A stretch of DNA of 64,000 nt from Taxawa tesnikishii (nom. ined.). Its lineage: Eukaryota > Ascomycota > Dothideomycetes > Dothideales. The translations under genes were made by a program, and so were the position numbers. The notes under the pieces were generated by a model. That model worked only from the letters and a program-made list of their open reading frames with translations. It did not search any database and was not told where the DNA came from. Location of the stretch: positions 620,001 through 684,000 of the forward strand of contig JAPDRO010000016.1 of NCBI GenBank assembly GCA_030247885.1. The letters run 5' to 3'. Shown piece after piece: positions 1-10,731 of this stretch (positions are counted from its first letter, which is position 1; each line of letters starts with the position of its first letter).

Positions 1-137
1 AACGGGCCATGCGTACAGAGTTTGGCAGTCAAGTTGTGGTATCTCAGGGGTGGTAGCAACAAAATCATACGTGGCAAGGCCTTGCGAAACCGCCTTGCTC
101 TCCCCGCTCCGCACTGTTCGCAAACAGGCATCTGGCT

Positions 138-1141
138 CTATTCGACAGTATCCAAGCTTCCCTTGCCCACAGTAGAAGCAGGAACAGACCCCTTCTGTTG
201 CCGCAGCTTTTCCTCAAACTTGGCAAACTCCTGCATGGCAATCTCCTCCTCCTCGTCCAGGACCTGCTGCACGCCCTGCACTTCCTCGATGTAGTGCATG
301 AGCATGCTCTCGATGCCGTTCTTCAGCGTCACAGTGCTCGAATCGCATGTTCGGCAGGCGCCGCGCAACTTCAACAGAACCTGTCCGTCTTGGAAACCGC
401 GGAACTCGATATCGCCACCGTCTTCTTGGATAGCCGGTCGGATGCGCGTCTCCAGCAACTCCTTGATCATGCCAACCACCTCGCTATCGTTCTCGTCGTA
501 CTGCAACGTGTCTTGCTCACCACCCTCTTGTCCCGATTCGCCGCTCTTGTTCTCCACCGTGTTGACGATTGGCTGTCCATTTGTGACCGCTTCGGTGATC
601 AGACTGAAGACCTCCGGCTTCACGTGCGCCCAGTGAGTGGCGCTGTCCTTGGTAACGGTAATGTAGTCTGCGCCATAGAAGACAGATGTGACACCATCAA
701 CGTTGAGTAATTGTGCAGCGAGTGGAGACGGGTGTGGCGGCGCGAGTGTCGAGCGCGGAGAGAGGTATTCGAGGAATGTAGAAGGGAAGTTCTCCGGCAA
801 TATCCGGTGGTTCGGTCGGAATTTCAGCGCCTGTAGTCGTTCAGCTATGCCCGACACGCCTCGATGCTGGATGTACTCACGTCCGCATTTGGTGTGTCCT
901 CGGTCTGGATGAAGATTGTTCGCCGCGCATTCGCTGCTGAAGGTTGTTGGCGGAACGCAGCTTGTTTGTATGGTAGAACAGTCGGTCTACGCCTCACTGC
1001 CGACGATGTGATAGAAGAGGATGTCGCATGGTGAATCGCTCTGCCCGAGGTTGCTGCGAGCCGCAAGCATTTGGTGGGAATCTGTGGACTTGATGGCCGT
1101 GGCAAAGCCCTGCTCAGTCCGGACAGAGGTCTGGCTGCCAT
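138..1141 (-). CDS. NFU1: NFU1, mitochondrial iron-sulfur cluster scaffold
   Basis: Exons complement(881..1141, 138..830), with a 50 nt intron (GTGAGT...CTACAG); 317 aa. NFU1 proteins act late in mitochondrial Fe-S assembly, passing 4Fe-4S clusters to lipoate synthase and respiratory complexes. The first ~60 residues are rich in Arg, Ser and Ala with almost no acidic residues, which fits a mitochondrial presequence. Splicing recreates the conserved opening of the Nfu N-terminal domain (TEDTPNAD joined to ALKFRPNHRILPE) at about residue 80. The C-terminal NifU domain carries the cluster-binding CxxC (ACRTC, about residues 246-249). I chose the ATG at 1141 because it opens the presequence; an in-frame ATG lies 22 codons upstream. 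Reading frame intact, length normal for fungi. Family assignment is secure; targeting is inferred. Confidence 0.95.
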
Positions 1142-1666
1142 TTCTTCTTGTAACCGGGTTGTATGTCGTGTAGATTGATTGTAGTTGATCGCTATACCAA
1201 GAGGCAAAGAGGTTGTAGTCTAGAGACAATCAGAAGAACCACTGAGAAACCTCGGATGACGCACTTCCTTTCGGCGATCTTCGCAGATGATTGGTCAGCG
1301 TACCATATCCTATCTCCAAGTCATTGCATATAAGTAAGAATGTAGAATTATCACATGGAAGAAGATTCTGGGAAAGAAACAAGCAATTTTACTGTGCTGC
1401 CCTCACGACTCGTCACTTGTAAGGCAACATTGTCTCAACTAAATGTCACTTGTAGAAGAGATGCCATGTCCAGAGTAGGTACGATGACCTTGCAATGTCA
1501 GTCCTTCCCTTCCTCAATCTCTCATATGATTTCAGGTCGTCCCATGAGCAACCTTGTGCATGATACGTGTGTCTTTCCCTATCTCCAGTGCAAATCGAAC
1601 CTCAACCACTTGGCATGCATCTCGTTCGGGGTCCGTCTGTCCCCAAGTCGTGAACGTAGGGCTCAA
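1142..1666. other. Intergenic: NFU1 promoter side and 3' flank of the Stc1-domain gene
   Basis: Both neighbours are on the minus strand. The open frames here are antisense shadows without codon-level protein character. I see no RNA gene or repeat. Confidence 0.6.
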
Positions 1667-2663
1667 TCACAGAGAGTGGGTGGACACATCAGAGTCGTTG
1701 TCGGATTCGGAGACCTCAACTTCTTCCTCGTCGTCAGAGGGTTCCTCAATCCTAAGATTCTTGCCCTGAGAACTGGTCAGCGAAAGCTCCACAATTCGAT
1801 TCCCGCTGTTCTACTTACACCCTTGATCTTAACGAACTTAGAGTTATTTGATGCCTCGATGGTGTTCGTCCACTTGGAGGTGGGTCTGGTCATTCCGCTG
1901 CTCGAGGAGCCTCCGTCCATGTCAGACTGGTTTCTGGATCCGATGTAGCTGCCGGCGGTAGTAACGCGGGCGGAGCGAGAGTTGCTGGAAGGGGCAACTA
2001 CGAACTCGTCGCCGACAATCTTGCTGTTCTCACTACCGCGAACAGAGAGGTTGTTGATGCTGGTAATCTATTCAGCCTGTCAGCAACAAGTGCGGACTCA
2101 ATGAAGATGCACTACTGACGAAGCTGTCGTCGTCGTCATCTTCGTCGTCATTTTCATCGTTGCCGTCCTTGTGTACTTGCGCGTGCATACAGGCGTTGCA
2201 TTTCTGGTGGAGGAGTCAGCTGAACGAACATAGTGCCGGCACGATGTGGATACATACCGCCATATCCGGCTGCTTGCGCTGCTGGCCAGAGAAGTATTCA
2301 ACGCTCTTCTTCTTCCCGCACTGGATGCATTCAATCTCCGACGCCTGCATGCCGGTGCAGTTGATGCAGGGAATGCGGATGTTCTTCATGTCTCTTTGGT
2401 TTTTGGATTGATTGGGATTGTACGGACTGACAAGCTTCTGGAGCCGGTTCTTCGCGTACGCCGTCTGAGTCTTCCAGGTATCGCAGCGGCTGCATTGAAT
2501 TCTGGACCATTTGAGTAGAGCGTTCGAACGGCAGATATTCAGCACGTACTTATCAGGAAGCTTCAAGGCCGATTGGCTGCTTTTGATTAACGACTACTTG
2601 TGAAGGCATTACTGGATGGTAAGCTTACCTGTTCCAGCCGTATCCATTCGAATTGGACGCCAT
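1667..2663 (-). CDS. stc1: Stc1-domain protein (RNAi-heterochromatin adaptor family)
   Basis: Five exons: complement(2629..2663, 2258..2579, 2120..2203, 1819..2067, 1667..1765), 262 aa, all junctions in phase. The N-terminal half is a cysteine-rich Stc1 domain: IQCSRC, then K-(N)-rich linker, IPCINCTG, IECIQCGKKK, QQRKQPDMA, and after an intron KCNACMHAQ, i.e. four CxxC-like knuckles of the LIM-like zinc fold. In fission yeast Stc1 bridges Argonaute/RITS to the Clr4 H3K9 methyltransferase complex; that is family knowledge, not shown here. The C-terminal half is low-complexity and acidic (long Asp run about residues 138-146, then Ser-rich, then an acidic tail). The intron after the Asp run uses a GTCAGT donor and GAATAG acceptor; skipping it gives a stop. 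The first exon codes only MASNSNGYGWN plus part of a Ser. No frame damage. Confidence 0.88.
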
Positions 2664-3158
2664 TGCGGTGTTTGTTGGTGTACGATGGTAAGATTAATGA
2701 TAAGCGGCACGTAGTGAAGACCTTCTGCTGTGTCACGCGATGTCAGTAACAGAGAAGTGATGGCTCTGCGCAAGAAAGCCAGGTGAGGACGGAAAGTGAT
2801 GTGGACAGCTGACGTACATGCTTCCTGCCTACAAAAGTTGTTGGATGGATAGCAAGCTGAACTGTGCAAGAAATGAAATTGTTGCTTGTACTGTCAGGAG
2901 AAAGAGAGGGATGGTGATGTTGAGGTAGGGGTTGAAGTCCAAGGAGCAGGATGGAAGGGTTATGAATCCAGCCCGGAACAAACACCAAATCGCGCTTGCC
3001 CTTTTAGGAAGGAACATGTCAAGGCCAGGGAGAGACTGCAGGCATGCGATTCGCATAGCTAAGTTAGCTGAAAGCTTGAGTCAGGTGTACTGAGAACAGT
3101 AAACCAGAATTGGCAGTTGGTATATTTTCATCAAACGTGTTCGAAGGAGCGAGTGAAA
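2664..3158. other. Intergenic, divergent promoter region
   Basis: Lies between the start of the minus-strand Stc1-domain gene and the plus-strand module gene, so it holds both promoters. No recognisable site, repeat or RNA gene seen; open frames are shadows. Confidence 0.5.
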
Positions 3159-4680
3159 ATGGGATTGCATCTGAGCTACAGCCTACAGGAGGCGGCAAGA
3201 GAGTTCCAACGTTCGAGGAAAGCACAAGCTGCTGTCAAGGCAAGACAAGTAAAACTTCTGCAGATGTTCGGTCCTTCGCCCTTTCATCTGCAGGCCATAG
3301 TCAGAATGGAGCCAAGCGTTGGACAGCAGGTTCAAAATCCTTTCTTAGTGGCGTACAATCAAGCATGCGATCTCTTCAGGGAGCAGAATTACGACAAGTG
3401 CATCAGAAACGCACTCACACTCTTGAACAACCGCGAATTACCCTCGTACGCCCAGCTTCCGACCTTCATACTACTGGCAGACGCTCATATAGAACTAAAA
3501 ACCAATCCGAAGCAGAGGCAAGTAGCAACCGGCATACCTTCATCACCTGCGCTAACCACCGCAGAATTACCGCAACAGGGCAGACCAGCTCTGGCGAATG
3601 GCTTCCAGCTCTTGGCCACCCGCTCTACTCTTCGAATACAGAAAACGGCTCAGCGAGCTCGGAATGCGTCTGGGTGATCGCCCATACGAGGTTTTCGATT
3701 CTTACTTCGAAGCCCTCAACAGTGCTTGTGTCCTCTTCCACCAGCAGAAGTACAACGAGTGCATCTCCGAAGCACTCATGCTCTTGAACGACACGGATTC
3801 ACCAACGTACCTCCACATTCGCTTTGCGACCGCGATACTGTTGGCATACACTTACTCCCTCGGCAATCCATACCAGGCACAGGTGAAGAGCAACCGAAGA
3901 TAATCTCCTTTGCTTGCACTGACCATGGCAGTATTACCGCGACATGGCAGCGCATATCCGTGACACCGCTCGCAGCATTTGGCCATCCGAAGACCTCGAT
4001 TTCTCCAAGGACCAGCTTACCTTGCTTGCAGTGCATCTGGGACGTATCACAATACCTGGTATCACGGTAACCGGTACCGGTACCGTCGGCCCTGCGAACG
4101 AACATGCGCCTGCCGGACCCCAGGAGGAGGCGTCAGCAGCAGCTGACAGAAGGGTTGCGTATATTGATCTCACAGATGATGAGACCGAGAGACGTGCAGA
4201 TAGCGAGAAGCCCCAAGGCACGGACAGAGAGGTGCGGGACGATGGCTTGCAGACCGACTCCCCTAGGACGGAGGAGCTGGGCCTTGCGATTATCCTGTCA
4301 CTCCATCTGAGGAGAATGAGCCTGTTACCCCATCCGAGGAGAGCGAGGCCGTTACTCCATCTGAAGAGAGCGAGGCCGTCACTCCATCTGAGGAATACGA
4401 GGAGTACGAGAGATATGCAGATGGCGGCGTGGAAGAGGCGGTCGCAGCCGTGAACGAAGGGGTGCCGCACGCTCCCTTTACACCAGCTTCCTCTTCGAAC
4501 GCGGACCCGCGCCGGTCATTCCTGTTTTCCCATCTCATCGGAGTCATTCATGAACTCGGAGGTAAGGGACGGGCAGACCTGACCCGAGACACGGAAGCTT
4601 ACTGTGGCCCAGCACCAATCGAGAGATCAGGCACGAGCAACGCCAGCGAGGATATCGGGGGTATCGAAGACACTCGTTAA
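3159..4680 (+). CDS. Unnamed protein with a duplicated intron-bearing module and an acidic repeat tail
   Basis: Proposed exons 3159..3521, 3565..3882, 3932..4680. Function unknown. Two related modules are visible: exon 1 (ACDLFREQNYDKCIRNAL, LLN, then NPKQRQ) and exon 2 (ACVLFHQQKYNECISEAL, LLN, then NPYQAQ). Each module is cut by a short intron at the same place, followed by matching starts of the next exon (NYRNRAD, YYRDMAA). The pattern of helices with alternating hydrophobics suggests a TPR-like hairpin; similar short modules are, from memory, common in uncharacterised Capnodiales proteins. Exon 3 contains VAYIDLTDDE, a SUMO-interaction-like motif, and a fourfold nine-residue repeat (consensus VTPSEESEA). 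Frame continuity into the repeat needs either one missing base near the GGG at 4279-4281 or a 35 nt intron (4232..4266); I prefer the missing base. An upstream TTG frame start has no ATG, so the ATG at 3159 is used. Confidence 0.6.
4297..4404 (+). repeat. 27-nt coding minisatellite, four units
   Basis: Four tandem 27 nt units (4297-4323, 4324-4350, 4351-4377, 4378-4404), each coding a variant of V-T-P-S-E-E-x-E-x. Differences between units are mostly at third codon positions, which supports translation in this frame. The last unit drifts into EYEEYERY. Confidence 0.85.
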
Positions 4681-5190
4681 TATGCCAAGCGCAGAGGTGT
4701 TCGTCTCGAGGGCATGTGTCTAGGAAAAGGTCGGTACTAACCCGTTGTGTAGCGCGACAAACTGCGTGCTCGCAATTACAACGTTGTCACGCCGTTGACT
4801 TCCACTAGGTTCTTGATTGGAATTTTGTATTTCGACCGACGAGTCTGGATTGTCGGCGGAGGATGAACTAGGCATTATTCCGTCATAGTCGTGTTTGCCT
4901 GCTTTCCAGACAGTACGATAGCACTTCAACCAATCGAATCGAAGATGGAAGAATCGGAGTGAATGTCGTGCACAACATGACAACGTATGTCGGACAGAAA
5001 ACAGAGGTGGAGTGAAGAACTGTATTATCAAGGCCTCAACGGACCAAGCTTCCCTAATACAACATGCAGGAGTATTGCACAGAAGCTGAAACCCGACGAA
5101 CCGCCATGCTTGGTACACTCCTACAATCCAGAATCTCTAATCCGAGCTCTCTAAACAAGTAATAGTACAGAAGTGTAAAGGGGGAATCGT
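4681..5190. other. Intergenic between convergent genes
   Basis: 3' flanks of the module gene (+) and cytochrome c (-). The minus-strand frame at 4720-5118 begins with GTG, has no family resemblance, and is not supported. Confidence 0.55.
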
Positions 5191-5920
5191 TTACTGGGTC
5201 TCTTCGCGGAGGTAGGTGATCAGGTCGTTCCTTTCCTTGGCCTTCTTCAGACCACCGAAGGCCATCTTGGTACCGGGGATGAACTTCTTGGGGTTCTCAA
5301 GGTACTCGAACTGTGCAGAGTCAGCATGACTGCTCCGATAGATGGAGGACTCGTGGCGCTTGTGGAAGCGAACGGTTTGGGTGTACTCACAAGAGTGTCC
5401 TGGTTCCACTCAATACCCTTTTGCTTGTTGGCGTCGGTGTAGGCGTATCCCTCGGCGGAACCGGTCTTACGGCCGAAGAGACCGTGGAGGTTTGGCCCGA
5501 TCTTGTTGCCCTCACCCTCCTTCAGGTTGTGGCACTGTTGGCATCTGGTCTGCTCAAAGGGTCAGAGTCTACGCAGGATGTAATGAAAGGGGGATGAAAG
5601 CAGAATAATGTTGCCAGTGATTGGAGGGCGACTGAACGGTGGGAACACACCTTGAAGAGGTTGGCACCCTTCTTGCTGTCACCTGTAGAACCGAGTTAGC
5701 GGTTGCTCAAGATCAGATGGACATGTTCGCCGCGCATCAAAGATCTGGACTATCGACCAAAGAAAGAAGTGTCGCAGTGCAAGATTTATCCATCTCGAGC
5801 TCGCGAGAAGCTCGCTGAATGATTGCGCTCGAGGTCACGCTGTTGCGATGGTCTCGACAGCTGGTCGGAATGCCGGGAAAAGCAAGCTCACGTACCGTCG
5901 GAGAAGCTGTCCTTGGCCAT
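5191..5920 (-). CDS. CYC1: Cytochrome c
   Basis: Four exons: complement(5896..5920, 5651..5682, 5391..5549, 5191..5310), 111 aa. Mobile electron carrier of the mitochondrial intermembrane space between complexes III and IV. Haem attachment site CQQCH at residues 22-26; the conserved block [10 protein letters not shown], the YTDANK segment, and PGTKMAFGG with the axial Met are all present, so every key residue is there. Exons 1 and 2 are only 25 and 32 nt and encode [19 protein letters not shown] across two introns. All donors are GT (GTACGT, GTGTGT, GTGAGT) and acceptors AG. Length is as expected for fungal cytochrome c. Frame intact. Confidence 0.98.
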
Positions 5921-6628
5921 TGCGATGGATGTGGAGGTGTATTAGATGGGTGTTAGATAGAGGAGGCGAAGAGGCTGTGGATGGAGGATGAGAAGTAGTC
6001 GTTGGATGTGTGCGAAGATGTTTAGAAGAAGATGAGGCGCTGTAGACGGGAAAAAGTTGCAATGGTGACGGACTAGGAGGCTCATGAGCTAAGGAGAGCT
6101 GTGGCTTGTGCGTCCGAATGCGTTCCTTGTCCAATGAGGCGCCTCCGAATGCTCCCGGTGACCCGGCTAGTCCCGGCTACAGCCAAACTCGGTACTGCGA
6201 ATCTCGGGACTACGGATTAATGCACTTGCCACCACTCCTAACGGTCAAATGAATAGTCGATAGGGAGGCCAGCAACAACAGCATTCCAGTGCACTCTACT
6301 GATCTTTCCTGCTTTCACACGGGCAAAAAGCAAAATAGGTTGTGCGATATCTTGGAATGTCGACGCCCTGTTACGTCAACCATCTGCAACCTCCATGCGA
6401 ACTGTATCCATGCGACCGTCAGCCGCCTACAGTTGCCATGCAATTGGCTGAAGCGAGGTTCGTTCTATCGCCGATTCGGGCTTGTCCTGCCGGACGGCCA
6501 GACTTGCTTGCTTGCAGGCCAAGATAACCATTGCGGCTCAAAGCCAATAGTTAGTCGGTCACGAGCCAACCATCTCTCCATCGTTCTGTGTCACCTTTAG
6601 CCTCTCCTCTGCTCTTTCTTCCTCTATC
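5921..6628. other. Intergenic, divergent promoter region of CYC1 and the SDR gene
   Basis: Holds the CYC1 promoter (minus side) and the upstream region of the dehydrogenase. Pyrimidine-rich stretches lie just before 6629. No other feature is supported. Confidence 0.5.
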
Positions 6629-7966
6629 ATGCAGTCGCGAGCAATGAACCAAATTTCCGACATCCTCTATGCAAACAAAGAGAGGACAACTTGGGTCATA
6701 GTCGGAGCATCAAGGGGAATAGGACTGGAATTTGTCCGCCAATTATTGAAGCGAGAAGAGCGCATCTTCGCAACCGTCCGAGACATCAACGCCTTCCATG
6801 CATCAGCACTATGGGCTGAGGCGGGTGGAGGTATGTCTAGATGCACACGAGTGTGAATTAGCGGCGACAACGTACTAAAGTGGATGTTTCAGATCATGGT
6901 CGATGCCAGTTGTTGATATGTGACGTCTTATCAGAACAGAGCATAAATGTAACTACCGCTTTCTCTATACCGGCTCTCAACGTGTTCAACTCTCAAGTGT
7001 TTTACGTGTTTGTCTCAACTCCAACGCTCTCTGAAGGGAAGAAGCAGAGAGGAGGAAAGAAGAACAGACGTCTCTCTTGCCGATATGAGTGACAACGGGC
7101 TGATGAATGGGTTTCGAGGCTTTCGTTGCAGAGCTCGCCACCATTCCTAATCTGAAGATCGATTATGTAGTCATCAATGCTGGCGTGCTCAGATATCCAA
7201 ATGTAAGAGAACACGATCAGTGAGTGTGCTTGTTTACACAGACTGACCGATACAGAGAGCTACAGAGCTGTACGTACCATTGACTCCGCTCCCCGGCGAT
7301 GGCCATGCTTCGCCTTGCATATGGCGCATGGTACCCACCAATTTCCTTCTTCGTTCGACAGTCTAACAAGGCACAGGACCTTCGATGAATTCGCGTTTCA
7401 TCTACACACAAACACTATCGGACCCATAATATGCGCCCAGAGGTTGCTACAGACCAGGATACCGGTTGGCACCATAGTTTTCATGTCGAGCGATTCCGGA
7501 TCTACGCAAAACTTCCGCGAGATGGAAGATGGGTAAGCCCCGAGGACACAACAGCACCGCTAGATGCATCGCGTGCTGACCGCGTGCAAGCTTCGCAGCG
7601 TATGCGGCCTCGAAGGCCGCACTCAACCAGATGCTGCGACATATGGCGGCCGAGTTGAAGCGCAAGGACGATGACACCATCATCCTCGCCATACATCCCG
7701 GAGAAGTCGCGACGTGAGAGTTCAACACAATTGCAAAAATCTTACCGAAATTGACAGCCGGCAGGGACATGGCCAACATAGAAGTAGGGTGGGAGGTGGA
7801 AGGGATAATTTCCGCTCAGGAGTCTGTGTCGGCAATGATCAAGGTGATCGAGAGCAAGGGTATCCAACACAGTGGTACTTTTTGGACATGGGAGAACAAG
7901 GTATGTTTGTGTTGCTAAAGCGTGTTACGTCAACTGTGTTAACTCGTGCAGCCATATCCGTGGTAA
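6629..7966 (+). CDS. Short-chain dehydrogenase/reductase
   Basis: Eight exons: 6629..6830, 6893..6948, 7119..7202, 7256..7269, 7377..7532, 7591..7713, 7765..7900, 7952..7966; 261 aa, all phases close. A classical-type Rossmann SDR: cofactor motif VGASRGIG near residue 25, INAG after strand 4, catalytic Ser in the MSSDSGS segment, and YAASK as the YxxxK catalytic pair. The subfamily resembles fungal SDRs of the sniffer/C-factor kind (LHTNTIGPI, NQMLRHMAAELK, HPGEVAT, GTFWTWENKPYPW). NAD(P)-dependent carbonyl or alcohol chemistry is expected, substrate unknown. Exon 4 is only 14 nt (RATE plus two bases) and the last exon 15 nt (PYPW-stop), both required to keep conserved motifs in frame. No cluster context suggests a pathway. 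Confidence 0.93.
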
Positions 7967-8270
7967 GAAAGAGAGGAGGTCTCGTAGCGGTAGCCATTTA
8001 CTATCCGAGAGCGGAACAACATTGGGCGTCCGCAAGTCGGTGTGCCATCGTCTCCACATCTACGGCTCGGTGTGAAGGTTCAATACCATCTCTGCATACA
8101 CGCTCGATATCTGATGCCGAGAGCGTTTTGTGTTCCCAAATGCAGAAATGTTTGGCCGCTTTACTCGTCTAACCAGTGAACCAAGGGACCTGCACCTTTA
8201 AGCATACTATTCTTTCCACTTGCGACTCGTCCACAGGACGCCTATGTCACCTGAAGTCATTCCGCCGACC

Positions 8271-8672
8271 TTGTAGCACCCAAGGATCTTCCTACAACCC
8301 CGCAAGTCAGGAGACCAGCTTCTTGTTCGCGTGGCGCTTCCACTAGGATGCCATCCTCAGGATCTTCTCTCACTGGGATATGAGCAGGTCCACACAGGAG
8401 AATCTGCCATGCAAGCCATCTTCCGCCATCAGCAACACGAAGGACGAATCGTTGCGTACGTGGATTATTTGATGTTGATTCGTCGCACCGAAGAATGTAC
8501 CACGGTCGTGAACAAACAACTCGCGGCTCTTCTTCAGGACGCCAACAATCCGTCCGACGAAGCTCTCTCTCGCGCGATGTAAGCGTATACTGTTTTCCTT
8601 ACAACGCTGAATGATATGGGACTAGTCAAGATACGAGACAATCTGGAGGTAAATGTCGTTGACGAGTGGACG
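8271..8672 (+). CDS. Possible small or partial gene, unrecognised
   Basis: An open stretch from just after a TTGTAG acceptor-like site (exon about 8277..8578), then a GTAAGC...ACTAG intron (8579..8635) and a short final exon to TGA at 8670-8672. The encoded text (LLVRVALPLGCHPQDLL, AIFRHQQHEGRIVAYVDY, LLQDANNPSDEALSRA, IQDTRQSGGKC) reads like protein rather than shadow. No ATG-led upstream exon could be placed: the ATG at 8244 is in the same frame but meets a stop at 8274. I do not recognise the family. It could be the 3' end of a decayed gene. Confidence 0.33.
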
Positions 8673-9366
8673 TAGCGGCGCGCCGATTTGTTGTATCCGG
8701 AAGACTTCTCCTGAGGTCTGGGTGCGTCGTTCCCGATTGGTGTTGTGAGATGAAGATTCTTGTAAGGCTCAAGGCGAGAGTGAGTGCGGCAGTAGAGATT
8801 GCGAGTTTCAACAATGCAAGACGTAGAGGACTCAAGGAGGGGTAAGAAGCAGAACAACCTGCCTTGGGGTGTCACAAGGCTGTATCATGCGTTCTCTGAC
8901 TGCTTCGTAGCAGGTATTCACATTGAGGACCACTGGCCGGTAATGACTGATCAATCCAAGCTACCTTTACTTTGTTTCTTCAACACAAATTTAGGTGTGT
9001 TTCAATGGCTACCAGCTCCCTTGTCCGTTGCCGGAATCATATATGTTCATTTGTCTGTGGGCTAGAGCATCTGTAATGCGTAGTGCTGCTGAACAGATGT
9101 CAATGTTGGTCGCTTAAAGAAGGCCGGTTGTGTTACTCAATCGACATGCGGATATGCGAATATGCGACATGCACGAACAATGTTCGGTGAAGTCGAGGTC
9201 GAAGTAGGCGAGCGACGATCAGTAGCAATCACCAGACAGCCTTGGCAGTTTCGCTGACTAAGGTTCCGGCAGGAGAACGTCGGTGCTTGCTTGGTCGCAC
9301 CTCAAGCTTCACCAGTTACAGTACGAACAGCAGCTCTCCACTCCACCACCCATTCCCACCACCACA
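8673..9366. other. Intergenic upstream of COX4
   Basis: No supported gene. The 60 bases before 9367 are CA/CT-rich, as is common for fungal 5' leaders. Confidence 0.5.
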
Positions 9367-10317
9367 ATGTTCCTCCGCCGTTCTGCGCTCGCCCTGACCA
9401 GGCGCAGTGCCTTCAGGCCAATTGCCGCCCGTTCCTTCACCTCCTCCGTCGTCCGCTGTAAGCACTCGCACCGGCCCAAATTCCGGACGAGCTCGCGCCC
9501 GACTTCCTAGCTCACACGCATTGCAGATGACACCAAGGAGAGCAGAAAGGACCAGGACGCCAACCCCAAGCCTGGCGAGAGCTCTGCCATTATGAAGCCA
9601 TTCAGCGGTGCGCCCTATTCTACCCGAACATGAAGAAGATCAATTGGAGGATCGCAATGGCTGACGATTTGACGCGAAATACAGAGATCCACAGCGAGGC
9701 CGATCTCCTTCCCCAGGTGGTAAGGAGGGTACCATCCCCACCGATCTCGAGCAGGCCACCGGTCTTGAGCGTCTGGAACTTATCGGAAAGATGCAGGGCA
9801 TTGACATCTTCGACATGAGGCCACTGGACTCCAGCCGCAAAGGTGAGCAGAAAATCCCCCTCCAGAGCCACAAAGGGAGCAAGATTTCGGGCACAAGGAG
9901 GGTCATCCGCAAGATTCAATGGCTGAGAGATGTGTACTCAAACAGGTACCCTTGACAACCCAATTGTTGTCAAGTCCTTCGGTGACGAGCAATACATGGG
10001 CTGCACTGGTTCCCCAGCCGACACACACGCCGTCATCTGGCTGACCGCCTCTCGCGACCGCCCGATCGAGCGCTGCCCAGAGTGCGGCAGCGTTTACAAG
10101 ATGGAGTATGTCGGACCACAGGACGATGCCCACCACGACGCGCACGGCCACTCTGGTGGTGCCTCCCACAGCCGTAAGTTGCTCCACACTCTAGAATGAC
10201 ATGAGCATTGCTTCGACTGACAATGACTCTGATGCAGACGCCGACTCTGACGGCGCGCACAACTACGAAGGTGAGCCGAAGACGATGGCGGATTTCGTGC
10301 GGCCGGAGTACAGATAG
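9367..10317 (+). CDS. COX4: Cytochrome c oxidase subunit IV/Vb (zinc-binding)
   Basis: Five exons: 9367..9457, 9527..9607, 9717..9842, 9946..10173, 10238..10317; 201 aa. A nuclear-encoded complex IV subunit (yeast COX4, mammalian COX5B). The N-terminus (MFLRRSALALTRRSAFRPIAARSF) is a strong Arg-rich mitochondrial presequence, so I use the ATG at 9367. Family motifs: KEGTIPTDLEQATGLERLEL, RKGTLDNPIVVKSFGDEQYMGCTG, and CPECGSVYKMEYVGP, which supplies the zinc-binding cysteines. The C-terminus has an extra His/Asp-rich stretch (DDAHHDAHGH) before ADFVRPEYR. The donor after exon 2 is GTGCGC. All junctions restore conserved sequence; no frame damage. Confidence 0.97.
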
Positions 10318-10731
10318 AGGGCTTTTCGTTTGGGGACGAGGGGTTCAAGAAAAGGCTTTGTACAAAGTATTCTGAGGCGCGAGAGCAAGAGAAATCCCGG
10401 GGATGCGACTTGTAGTATAGCAACGGTCAATCATACTGAAATCTCTTGCAGATTGGTGAAATGAAACCAATTGGAAAAGTTGGATATCCGTCTTAGACTA
10501 AGTCTAGCGGCTTGAGTTATAGCAATTGTGATACATTGACACCGGAAGAAGGGAGCAACGATCTTGAAAGTGGAAGGATACGAAAAGTACCATCACACCA
10601 ACGCTCGCAAGCCGATGTCTAGAAGAATAAGCAAACAGAAAGCAGAATGCCAACAGCGAAAGCCTAGCACGCGATGAATCTACTGAAGAAGAGATTCGTC
10701 CACCCTACGAGCAAACCAGCAAGGGAGAAGC
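10318..10731. other. Intergenic between convergent genes
   Basis: 3' flanks of COX4 (+) and the Zn2Cys6 regulator (-). No feature seen. Confidence 0.6.

Noticed and set aside
1355-1948. Long plus-strand open frame
   Set aside because: It is antisense to exons 4 and 5 of the Stc1-domain gene, with no motif of its own.
4232-4266. 35-nt intron in the module gene
   Set aside because: Shorter than any other intron here; a single missing base near 4280 explains the frame change equally well and matches the pattern elsewhere.
4720-5118. Minus-strand open frame upstream of CYC1's 3' end
   Set aside because: Starts with GTG and shows no domain or splice partner.
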